A model generated the notes under the pieces. That model did not search any database and had not been told where the DNA came from. It saw only the letters and a list, made by a program, of their open reading frames with translations. The position numbers and the translations under genes are program-made. Shown here piece by piece: positions 42,150 through 48,691 of a DNA stretch of 64,000 nt (position 1 is its first letter; every line of letters begins with the position of its first letter). The DNA comes from Streptomyces albipurpureus (lineage in GTDB: Bacteria > Actinomycetota > Actinomycetes > Streptomycetales > Streptomycetaceae), in contig NZ_JAMQAW010000024.1 of NCBI RefSeq assembly GCF_023701525.1, positions 56,870 through 120,869 of the forward strand, given 5' to 3'.

Positions 42150-42496
42150 GCTGCTGTCTCTTCCTCACGCTGGGTTTGATAGTGAGCAGTGGCGACATGG
42201 CGCCAACGGCCGTCGTCCTTGACTAGGGCATCTGGGTTGTTGCCGTTGGGCAGACACAACGGAATGGTGTCCCCACCATCGGAAGGAACCACAGCGACAC
42301 GGGTCCGGGACTCCTTGGCCCCGCCGACTCCTGCCGCTCGCTTGGCCGCTGCCACAGTGAACGGATCGGCCGTGACGACACCCGTACGTCGCCTGCCGTG
42401 GGGAGTAGTCCAAGACACCCAGCTACCGGGTGCGTAGTCACGCTTGCTCTGCCTGCTACCCGACCCGTAGCCCTTGGCGTTCTTCCACACACTCAA
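42146..42496 (-). CDS. Hypothetical protein coupled to the DUF3987-like gene
   Basis: A 116-residue protein with a basic Gly/Ser/Arg-rich N-terminus (MSVWKNAKGYGSGSRQSKRDYAPGSW) and then strand-rich segments VSWTTPHGRRRTGVVTADPFTVAAAKR and TRVAVVPSDGGDTIPLCLPNGNNPDALVKDDGRWRHV. It overlaps the ATPase gene by four bases (42146-42149). Probably an accessory of replication. Not recognised as a named family. Confidence 0.6.
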   Translation of the reverse strand: MSVWKNAKGYGSGSRQSKRDYAPGSWVSWTTPHGRRRTGVVTADPFTVAAAKRAAGVGGAKESRTRVAVVPSDGGDTIPLCLPNGNNPDALVKDDGRWRHVATAHYQTQREEETAA

Positions 42497-42558
42497 GTCG
42501 GCGGGTCTGGGATGCCGACGGACTACGGGAACGGTTGAGGCGGTACTGACAGCGGCGC

Positions 42559-43293
42559 TCAGGCCGCTGCCGCTTTTCCCCCCGAACCGTTCCGGTGGGC
42601 CATCTCATACGCGCAACGGACGTCAGCCGGTATACGACCGCTGCCCCGCAGAGTTGACCAACCGTTGCTGCGTGCCCATTCCCGGATCGCCCGGTTGCGT
42701 TCCCGCTCACTCATCTCAGAACGAACGACCGTGACAGGCTCCGGAAGGGGGTCACCACCAGCCAACACACCAGCGCATACGGCGGACTTGAAGCGACCCA
42801 CAGCACGCACGTCCATACACGGAATGCCTAGCTCGGAGGCGTCCCGGATCTTGGTCACGTTACGTTCACCGCCCTCCCCCAAGATCAGCAGGACGGTGGA
42901 CTCATCAGCACGCCCAACCACGGTGTAGCCAAGATTGCGGACCGCATCACGGGCAGTCTCCCAGTCGTACCCAGGAACCTCACCCGCCATGACAACGGAT
43001 GGCTTGGCTACAGGCTCCGTCTCCGTCTCCGTCTCCGAGACAGTCTCAGGGATGCTCACACTGTCCGTGCCACTGGTGGGCAGTGGCTCAACAGCGGAAG
43101 TGTCACTCTCGGGCAGACCAGTTCCCAGAGTGTCAATCAAGTGCCTTCCAAAGGTGACTGCATGCTCCCCACACAAGTCCCATGCTCGCTCCCCCAACGT
43201 GAGCGTGTCCGCTGCCTCTTCCTCACTCCCGTCACGCGCCAGATGCGCGTCACACAGAATCTTCTCTACCGGAACGAGAACGGTCCTACGCAT
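42559..43293 (-). CDS. Lsr2-type DNA-binding protein with a BRCT-like middle domain
   Basis: A 244-residue protein. Residues 1-50 resemble the N-terminal part of phage- or plasmid-borne Lsr2-like proteins (VPVEKILCDAHLARDGSEEEAADTLTLGERAWDLCGEHA). A linker (about 70-95) contains a run of ETETETE encoded by a CTCCGT repeat. Residues about 98-160 read like a BRCT fold (GYDWETARDAVRNLGYTVVGRADESTVLLILGEGGERNVTKIRDASELGIPCM). The C-terminal 45 residues carry the Lsr2 AT-hook-like unit (RNRAIREWARSNGWSTLRGSGRIPADVRCAYEMAHRN, with RGSGRIP corresponding to the RGR motif). Lsr2 proteins are xenogeneic silencers; a mobile copy may silence competing elements or chromosomal genes. Confidence 0.8.
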   Translation of the reverse strand: MRRTVLVPVEKILCDAHLARDGSEEEAADTLTLGERAWDLCGEHAVTFGRHLIDTLGTGLPESDTSAVEPLPTSGTDSVSIPETVSETETETEPVAKPSVVMAGEVPGYDWETARDAVRNLGYTVVGRADESTVLLILGEGGERNVTKIRDASELGIPCMDVRAVGRFKSAVCAGVLAGGDPLPEPVTVVRSEMSERERNRAIREWARSNGWSTLRGSGRIPADVRCAYEMAHRNGSGGKAAAA

Positions 43294-43701
43294 GGGAATC
43301 CTTTGATTCGACCGGACTAGGAAGTCTCAGGAGCAGAAGCCAGCCACTCAGGCCCGCCCCTCACATTCAAACTGAAACTCCCAACATCCTCCCCGCTCTC
43401 TATCTCGAAACGATAACACGCAGATAACTAAATGATTATGCATGCGGGGGTAACGGGGAATAGAAAGAGGAATGGGAACCGCCGGAGCGCCTTCCATTCA
43501 TCGTGTACGGGTATTACAAAACAAGGGAATTGAAGAATGGTGATCAGATTCGCCGCAATTCCCCTTGCGGAATGGGATAGGAAAGGCCTGTAAGGAGTTC
43601 AAGAGAGCGCCTTGGGGCACATTTAGGCCTCTTTTACGTGTCCGTGGGATGGAACGCCGAAAAGGACGCGTAGGCGCCTCTCGGAAGGTCCAATAAACAA
43701 A
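43294..43701. other. AT-richer intergenic region of element 2
   Basis: About 410 bp with clearly lower GC than the chromosome (ATAACACGCAGATAACTAAATGATTATG near 43410). It should contain the Lsr2 promoter. No gene is supported. Confidence 0.4.
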
Positions 43702-43732
43702 GAAAAAGGGCCCCTGCGTGTGCGGGGGCCCT
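43702..43732 (-). terminator. Terminator of the capsid operon
   Basis: On the minus strand, AGGGCCCC and GGGGCCCT (43707-43714, 43725-43732) form a stem followed by TTTTTCTTTG. It lies directly after the capsid stop codon. Confidence 0.8.
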
Positions 43733-43738
43733 GGTGGC

Positions 43739-44644
43739 TCAGGTAGGCCAAGTAACGGCAGCCTTGACGATTCCCTTGGTTGGGAGGGTCTCATTCCAAG
43801 TGCTGTCGGTCTTTTTCGTATCCATTCCGGGGAAGCGGGTGATCTTTCCCCCGTACAGGTGGAGGGTGTCTATATAGTCCGCACGATACTTTTCGCTCTG
43901 TCCTTCACGGAACCCAGTGAACTGGGATGCGTAGGTGGCGAATTCGCTGTGTCCGGCCACGATGTCCACGCCTGCCGGCATAGCGGTAGTAGAGGCCACC
44001 GTGAAGCCGGCAAGACGGGCAACCACACCATTGGCTGTCACCCCACCTTCACCGTAGGCCGCAGCATTCGCAATGGAAGGATGCTCAATGAGATAGCGCT
44101 TTACCTTCGGGGATACAACGACGTAACGACCGTCAGGAACATCGCTGCCATCAAGCACAAGCATCATGTCCAGGATCGCGCTATAGAGGGCCTGTGGAGT
44201 GGTTGCGGCAGTGAGCGTGACATTGGGCAGCGCAGTAGCTTTCGTGGCGATGACACCGCTCATAAAGCTGTCTGCCTCGCGCGCCAACGCCCGAATCATC
44301 TGCTGGTTGATGGGAGAGTTGAGCCCTCCCGCAAGCTGAACCTTCTCCGCATCCTCCACAAGCACCTGAAGGTACTTTGCCTCGGTAATCGGAAGGCTCT
44401 GCTTCACGGTCTCGGGCCGCTGGGAAGTCATCCCATCCGACAACTTGTAATCGCCAACAGTCGGACTGACGAGAGAGTTGATGTGAACAACATCCCCCTG
44501 CTCACGAATCTTTCCTTCATACTTTCGATTCGAGACGAGCCGGGAACACCAAACAAGCAGAGAATCAAAAGCAACAAGTAGTTCGGAATCCCAAATTTCA
44601 GGGACAAAGGTATGAGAAGTAGGATTCTGATAGGTGAAGGCCAT
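43739..44644 (-). CDS. Phage major capsid protein
   Basis: A 301-residue protein: MAFTYQNPTSHTFVPEIWDSELLVAFDSLLVWCSRLVSNRKYEGKIREQGDVVHINSL, later RALAREADSFMSGVIATKATALP, a segment KRYLIEHPSIANAAAYGEGG and GFTVASTTAMPAGVDIVAGHSEFATYASQFTGF. Length and composition match P22-coat/HK97-fold-type capsid proteins of actinophages. AAGGAGTGTT precedes the ATG. The scaffold-like gene 18 bp upstream completes the pair. No maturation protease, portal or terminase gene is nearby. Confidence 0.85.
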   Translation of the reverse strand: MAFTYQNPTSHTFVPEIWDSELLVAFDSLLVWCSRLVSNRKYEGKIREQGDVVHINSLVSPTVGDYKLSDGMTSQRPETVKQSLPITEAKYLQVLVEDAEKVQLAGGLNSPINQQMIRALAREADSFMSGVIATKATALPNVTLTAATTPQALYSAILDMMLVLDGSDVPDGRYVVVSPKVKRYLIEHPSIANAAAYGEGGVTANGVVARLAGFTVASTTAMPAGVDIVAGHSEFATYASQFTGFREGQSEKYRADYIDTLHLYGGKITRFPGMDTKKTDSTWNETLPTKGIVKAAVTWPT

Positions 44645-44662
44645 AACACTCCTTGCTAGGGG

Positions 44663-45016
44663 CTATCGGTTGCGAGCGTCAAGGGAAAGGCTGGGCTTGC
44701 TGGGGCCGACGTAGCCGCCTTGACGGCCAAGCCCAATCCCTTGCAGATAGGTAGGCGCTTTGGGCTGGAAAGGCTCAAGAAGCTTGGCAATTTCTTTTAC
44801 TGAAGGTGAACCGTCCTCCTCTAGCAGTTTGGAAGTATTTAGATATTCGGTGAACCCCTCGGGGAGGCTAATTCCATCCTTGGCTGCCTGAGCCCTCAAC
44901 TCGGCGTGTGCGAGCTTTCCGGCGTACTCACTCTGTACCTCGGCACGGATCGCCTCGGCATGATCCGCAACAGAGCCTGGATTCCCTACGGACCCGACTT
45001 CTCCCTGACCCTCCAT
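44663..45016 (-). CDS. Probable capsid scaffolding protein
   Basis: A 117-residue protein from the ATG at 45016 (MEGQGEVGSVGNPG); a GTG at 45028 would add four residues. It is mostly predicted helix (VADHAEAIRAEVQSEYAGKLAHAELRAQAAKDGISLPEG, then KEIAKLLEPFQPKAPTYLQGIG), rich in Glu/Ala/Gly, with a C-terminal basic stretch. This composition and its place directly upstream of the capsid gene are typical of scaffold proteins. No catalytic motif. Confidence 0.7.
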   Translation of the reverse strand: MEGQGEVGSVGNPGSVADHAEAIRAEVQSEYAGKLAHAELRAQAAKDGISLPEGFTEYLNTSKLLEEDGSPSVKEIAKLLEPFQPKAPTYLQGIGLGRQGGYVGPSKPSLSLDARNR

Positions 45017-45368
45017 AAAACCACCCACCCAAAATAGAGATAACTAAGAATCAAAACAACTATTCAATTATCCAATAGGGAGTTTCCAAGACTTAGAGTC
45101 TCTGTCACTAGGGCCGCCTTAAGGGCGGCCCTGTTACCTCACAAGAGGACAACGTAAGAGAAACACTGCCCCCCTTACCCCCCACTGTGATGTGACCAGA
45201 AGGAAGCAAGAGAAGAGCTGTTTCTCTACGTTGCCCCCTCACAGGGAGGTTTCCGCAGAGCCTCATAACGACTTAGGAACTGCCCGGCCCGTAGGCCGTG
45301 CCAGAGGCACACCGCCGAGTGTGCATGGCCCCAGAGGGAAATCCCTCCACAGTCTCTGAATAAATGCT
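45017..45368. other. Non-coding stretch upstream of the scaffold gene
   Basis: It holds a hairpin AGGGCCGCC-TTAAG-GGCGGCCCT (45110-45132) and an imperfect long-range inverted repeat CAACGTAAGAGAAACA (45150-45165) and TGTTTCTCTACGTTG (45219-45233), about 53 bp apart. It may contain the capsid promoter and a protein-binding or packaging site. No gene was accepted. Confidence 0.4.
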
Positions 45369-46037
45369 TCATCGTTCTTGGGACAGGATGATCCCCTCCC
45401 ACACTTCCCGAGACTGTTGGAACTGATCTGTACTCTTTCCCCCGATTTTCGGGGCCTTCTTCCATATGGCGATGTCCGGAGGCATCTCCGGGGGTCTGTA
45501 CGTCCAGTTCCGATGGATGCCAATGAAAATTCCTTTCCGCCTGAGCCGCTGTGTGCGGCTCTTGGCGTGCTTCTGGTGTCCAGGGCAGTACCTAAGAGGG
45601 CGCCCCTTCCCTCGCGGCTCCTGAGGGCTATACAGGGGCCTCCCGCAGCCTTTCCACCGGCACCATTCCGAAGGAAAGTTCCGGCGTTCGATCAAGAAGC
45701 CCGAACCGTACTTAGCCCCTGCCTTCTGCGATTCAGCCCAGAGCGAGCGCAGTTCGCCGAGAAAACCAGGTCTGACCACACCGGGAGGCCCCGACATCAG
45801 GTCGCGCAGCTCGTTGCGCTTGTGCTCCGAGTCGAAGGGCGGCAGTTTCGCCGCACTGGGGTCCTTCAGCAAATGAACCAACCGGTTAAGGAAAGCGACC
45901 ACCTGGGAGAAGGACATTCTCTCGCGCCCCCGCCAGGGGCTAGGCCAGTCCTCCCACTTTTCCTCTCCTGCCTTGTTCAACAAATCCGTTGCTTCCTGCT
46001 CCAGCCTGTCGCGCTTCCGGTCGCCTAGTGGCGGCAT
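45369..46037 (-). CDS. Hypothetical protein with a Cys4-type motif
   Basis: A 222-residue protein from the ATG at 46037 (MPPLGDRKRDRLEQEATDLLNKAGEEK). The N-terminal half is helical. The middle contains WCRWKGCGRPLYSP and then RYCPGHQKHAKSRTQRLRRKG, a C-x4-C...C-x2-H pattern like CGNR-type zinc fingers. A TTG at 46067 could be the true start because no ribosome site precedes the ATG. It lies immediately after the terminator at 46064-46093. Possibly a DNA-binding or packaging accessory; unknown. Confidence 0.6.
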   Translation of the reverse strand: MPPLGDRKRDRLEQEATDLLNKAGEEKWEDWPSPWRGRERMSFSQVVAFLNRLVHLLKDPSAAKLPPFDSEHKRNELRDLMSGPPGVVRPGFLGELRSLWAESQKAGAKYGSGFLIERRNFPSEWCRWKGCGRPLYSPQEPRGKGRPLRYCPGHQKHAKSRTQRLRRKGIFIGIHRNWTYRPPEMPPDIAIWKKAPKIGGKSTDQFQQSREVWEGIILSQER

Positions 46038-46063
46038 TTCACTGATCGTATTGCCCTCTCGAA

Positions 46064-46093
46064 ACAAAAAAGCCCCCGACTAGCCTCGGGGGC
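46064..46093 (-). terminator. Terminator of the excisionase-like gene
   Basis: GCCCCCGA (46072-46079) pairs with TCGGGGGC (46086-46093); on the minus strand a run of T follows. It lies 22 bp beyond the excisionase stop. Confidence 0.85.
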
Positions 46094-46114
46094 CCCAGTT
46101 GGATACCTAACTAA

Positions 46115-46279
46115 TCAAGACTGTTCGTCGAGCCACTTCTCCAGATCATTCCTACGGCAGCGCAAAGACTGGCCCACCTTCCGGAACGGGATCAACTCCC
46201 TTTTCCAGTTCCCGTACACCCAGGAACAGGGCTTACTGAGATATTCAGCCACATCGTTAACGGTCATCAGCTTGTTCAT
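46115..46279 (-). CDS. Excisionase-like MerR-type DNA-binding protein
   Basis: A 54-residue protein from the ATG at 46279, GGGAGAA nine bases upstream: MNKLMTVNDVAEYLSKPCSW, then VYGNWKRELIPFRKVGQSLRCRRNDLEKWLDEQS. This is the winged-helix pattern of excisionase/RDF proteins, with the expected lengths. It is divergent from the regulator-integrase operon and is likely to control direction of recombination of element 2. Confidence 0.85.
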   Translation of the reverse strand: MNKLMTVNDVAEYLSKPCSWVYGNWKRELIPFRKVGQSLRCRRNDLEKWLDEQS

Positions 46280-46359
46280 TGATGTTCTCCCTGAGCCGTT
46301 CAGTAGGGGCGGCCGTTCCGCCCGTTACTGCCTGACGCTCAATCAAGATGACACAAGCC

Positions 46360-46411
46360 GAACTGGTTGCGTCAAGTTCATTTCACTTCCCGAACTCCCT
46401 GCATCTAGTTC
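46360..46411. promoter_or_regulatory. Twin operators GAACT-N10-AGTTC
   Basis: Two identical-format dyads, 46360-46379 and 46392-46411, with starts 32 bp apart. The second overlaps the -35 region of the rightward promoter (TATGGT at about 46421-46426, start 46433). They lie between the excisionase-like and regulator-integrase genes and so could switch both. Confidence 0.65.
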
Positions 46412-46432
46412 GCTTTCGTGTATGGTGGAGAC

Positions 46433-46996
46433 ATGAACACACAACAGGCCAACCCGCCCGACGGCTGGCAACGAGAAGGCAACGAACTGGTCTGGAACCG
46501 CGCTTACGGTCCCTGGCTGGTCACTGCACGCTGCCCGGTGCACGCCCCCTTCAACGGCCCATCTGAACTGACCGTCCGCCTCGCCGTGGGCGGGACAGAT
46601 GAGAAGGCGATCTTGAAGGACATGGACCAAGCGTTGGAGACAGATGGCATCCCCGCCAGTCTCTTGCGTCAGATCCCGCTTGCAGAGATCAAGGCGGAAG
46701 CTCGCGCCGCCTTGTCCCGGCAGGAGGACAGGGCCATGAATGACCACTACCCAGTCCCGGCACGCTGCCACACCGAAGAGGACTACGCGCTACTGGTCGC
46801 AGAATTGGCCCGTATGCGCGCAACCGGTACCACTGCCCCGCAAGGGGAGTTGGCTGCCAACCTAGGCATCGGCAAAGCCACAATGTCCGAACGCATCAAA
46901 CGATCCAAGGAGCTTGGCCTCTGGGACGGACGGCGGCTAACCGAAAAGGCTCACGAGATTCTCATCCAGTGGCGTCATGACCAGAAAGGCAGCTAG
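46433..46996 (+). CDS. Helix-turn-helix regulator upstream of the integrase
   Basis: A 187-residue protein, ATG at 46433 with GGTGGAG five bases upstream. The N-terminal half is beta-rich (WNRAYGPWLVTARCPVHAPFNGPSELTVRLAVGG). The C-terminal part carries APQGELAANLGIGKATMSERIKRSKELGLWDGRRLTEKAHE, a winged helix-turn-helix. Its end overlaps the integrase start by 20 bp. By position it may be the repressor or activator of integration; the operators at 46360-46411 would suit it. Confidence 0.7.
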   Translation: MNTQQANPPDGWQREGNELVWNRAYGPWLVTARCPVHAPFNGPSELTVRLAVGGTDEKAILKDMDQALETDGIPASLLRQIPLAEIKAEARAALSRQEDRAMNDHYPVPARCHTEEDYALLVAELARMRATGTTAPQGELAANLGIGKATMSERIKRSKELGLWDGRRLTEKAHEILIQWRHDQKGS

Positions 46997-48266
46997 AGCT
47001 TTGACTAAACGCGGTAATGGGCTCGGGGGGACTCCGGTGGAGATCCCGCGCAAGGGACGACCGAACACCTGGGGCGTACGTACTCCCCTGCACCTCAACA
47101 AGGCCACAGGCCAGAAGGAGCGCTATTGGATAGGCAGGGAGTTCAAGAACAAGACCGAGGCGGAAAGGGCCTCACGGAAGTGGATGACCGACCATGACGC
47201 GGGCAAGCTCGCGGCCCGCTCGGACATGAAGTTGGGTGACTGGCTCGACAAGTGGCTGAGCAATCACAGGAAGGAGGGAACCACTTTGGCCGGATACGAG
47301 ACAAAGATACGGCTGCACATCAAACCGCACATCGGCGGAGTCAAGCTGTGCGAGGTTACCGATGACACCTTGGATGACCTCTATCGGCTCTTGGAGTCTG
47401 CCCCGTGTCCCACCAACTGGGGAAAGCCTCTTGGAGCCAAGAGCGTGAGACATATCCACAACATCCTGTCCGGAGCGCTCGGCGCAGCCGTGCCGAAACT
47501 AATACCGACCAACCCAGCCGCGACAGCACACCCGCCAACCGCCCGGCAGATCAAGGCGCAGGAATCCAAGTTCCCAACACTGGACGACGACCAGACTCGA
47601 CGGTTCCTTTCGGCGGTCTGGGAGCCGTGTGGCGGGCGCCGGTGCGGGCCGCTGCACCACTGCCTTCGAGACGCGGCACTCTGGACCACGATCGCGGTGA
47701 CGGGCGTTCGGCGCAGTGAGGCCATGGGAATGAGATGGTCGCTCATCAACTGGGACCAGGGCGTCATTGAACTGGGCTGGGTAGTGGTGGAGGTAGGCAA
47801 CACCTTCCTGCTACGGAGGCTGCCCAAGGATGGGGACGACAACGCGCGGATCTATGTGGATCAGTCCGTGATGAATGTTCTCAAGCGGCAGAGAGAACGA
47901 CAGAACGTGGAGCGTGCCCGACTTGGGGATGCCTGGGTGGACAGTGATCTCGTGTTCGCCCGGGACGGCTTCAAGCTGTACCGGGGTGAGGCGGGCGGAC
48001 CTCAGGACCCCGAGAAGGTCTCGGCTCGTTGGCGCACCCTGCGGAACCGGCTGCACCTGCCGGAGAACTTCCGGCTGCATGACTGGCGGCACAGCAAGGT
48101 CACGAACGATCTAGAGGCCGGAGAGAACCCGGTAGAGGTCTCCGCGAACGTTCGGCACCACTCGCCGGGCTACACCATGGCCCGGTACGGCCACACACGT
48201 AAGGATGGAGCGCGCCGCTTGGCCGCCTCCGGGGCGGGCCGACTCGGCCTGTCATCCCTGGTCTGA
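46977..48266 (+). CDS. int: Tyrosine integrase of element 2
   Basis: A 429-residue recombinase. An arm-binding N-terminal region (about 1-70, ending FKNKTEAERASRKWM), a SAM-like core-binding domain (about 80-180) and the catalytic domain (about 195-415) are all present. Catalytic residues: Arg245 (GVRRSEA), His368-x-x-Arg371 (LHDWRHS), His394/395 (RHHSPGYT) and Tyr404 (ARYGHT). It inserts at the tRNA-Leu 3' end. It is followed by two GTTGGTCA arm sites, a hairpin and att site C. Gene order and residues match the truncated copy in element 1. Confidence 0.93.
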   Translation: MTRKAARALTKRGNGLGGTPVEIPRKGRPNTWGVRTPLHLNKATGQKERYWIGREFKNKTEAERASRKWMTDHDAGKLAARSDMKLGDWLDKWLSNHRKEGTTLAGYETKIRLHIKPHIGGVKLCEVTDDTLDDLYRLLESAPCPTNWGKPLGAKSVRHIHNILSGALGAAVPKLIPTNPAATAHPPTARQIKAQESKFPTLDDDQTRRFLSAVWEPCGGRRCGPLHHCLRDAALWTTIAVTGVRRSEAMGMRWSLINWDQGVIELGWVVVEVGNTFLLRRLPKDGDDNARIYVDQSVMNVLKRQRERQNVERARLGDAWVDSDLVFARDGFKLYRGEAGGPQDPEKVSARWRTLRNRLHLPENFRLHDWRHSKVTNDLEAGENPVEVSANVRHHSPGYTMARYGHTRKDGARRLAASGAGRLGLSSLV

Positions 48267-48285
48267 CCTGGGGAATTTCTTGGCT

Positions 48286-48305
48286 GTTGGTCACGTGGTT
48301 GGTCA
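48286..48305. repeat. Arm-type GTTGGTCA pair at the right end of element 2
   Basis: Copies at 48286-48293 and 48298-48305, 12 bp apart, between the integrase stop and the terminator. Same octamer as near the left ends of both elements. Confidence 0.6.
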
Positions 48306-48329
48306 CGCCGCAGTCTAGAAATGCAGAAA

Positions 48330-48348
48330 ACCCCTGATCAACAGGGGT
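48330..48348 (+). terminator. Integrase terminator of element 2
   Basis: ACCCCTG-ATCAA-CAGGGGT, with A-rich bases before and CTC after. It lies seven bases before the tRNA 3' end, so on the minus strand it may also end tRNA transcription. Confidence 0.75.
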
Positions 48349-48354
48349 CTCAGC

Positions 48355-48378
48355 TGGTGTCCGAGGGGGGACTTGAAC
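48355..48378. repeat. att site C within the tRNA-Leu gene
   Basis: 24 bp of the tRNA 3' end, from CCA through the T-arm, identical to site B and for 22 bp to site A. This is the site at which the tRNA gene was restored by integration. Confidence 0.92.
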
Positions 48379-48442
48379 CCCCACGCCCGTTAAAGGGCAC
48401 TAGCACCTCAAGCTAGCGCGTCTGCCATTCCGCCACCCGGAC
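48355..48442 (-). tRNA. tRNA-Leu (anticodon GAG)
   Basis: 88 nt including the encoded CCA. The acceptor stem is GTCCGGG with CTCGGAC and discriminator A. The anticodon stem CTAGC/GCTAG encloses the loop TTGAGGT with anticodon GAG. A long variable arm (GCCC/GGGC) confirms class II. It is the integration target of both elements. Confidence 0.97.
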
Positions 48443-48691
48443 AAGGTGTCTGTCGCCTGGCTTTCGGCCGTCGCGACGTGGAAAACCATAGCAAACATTC
48501 GGAGTGCTCGATCACGTCCCATGGGGCTCTCGGAAGCTCCCCGCGGCCTTCGACGTCCACCGCCGTGATGCCGCTCCGGCGCTCGTCCCGCCCGGCCGCG
48601 ACCCCTCGTGAGTGGTGCGACCCTTGGGGGCCGCGACCCATCGCGGCAGGATAGGCATGAACCACCAGCAGCGACAGCGGGAGGAATCAGC

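Larger units (their letters stand above)
37450..48378. mobile_element. Element 2: capsid-encoding satellite-like element integrated at tRNA-Leu
   Basis: About 10.9 kb between att sites B (37450) and C (48355). Leftward genes: zinc-ribbon peptide, DUF397 protein, small proteins, then (beyond an XRE-type regulator) a DUF3987-like ATPase, Lsr2-BRCT protein, major capsid protein, likely scaffold, a Cys-rich protein and an excisionase-like gene. Rightward: TPR regulator, helix-turn-helix regulator and integrase. No portal, terminase, tail or lysis gene is recognised. The capsid region is visibly AT-richer than the chromosome. This gene content fits a phage satellite that relies on a helper phage. 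Confidence 0.8.

Noticed and set aside
45226..45465. Small minus-strand frames overlapping the end of the 45369 gene
   Set aside because: They overlap a better-supported gene and have no ribosome site or motif.
37450..48378. Complete prophage
   Set aside because: Only a capsid and probable scaffold gene are recognised; there are no terminase, portal, tail or lysis genes in the 10.9 kb.
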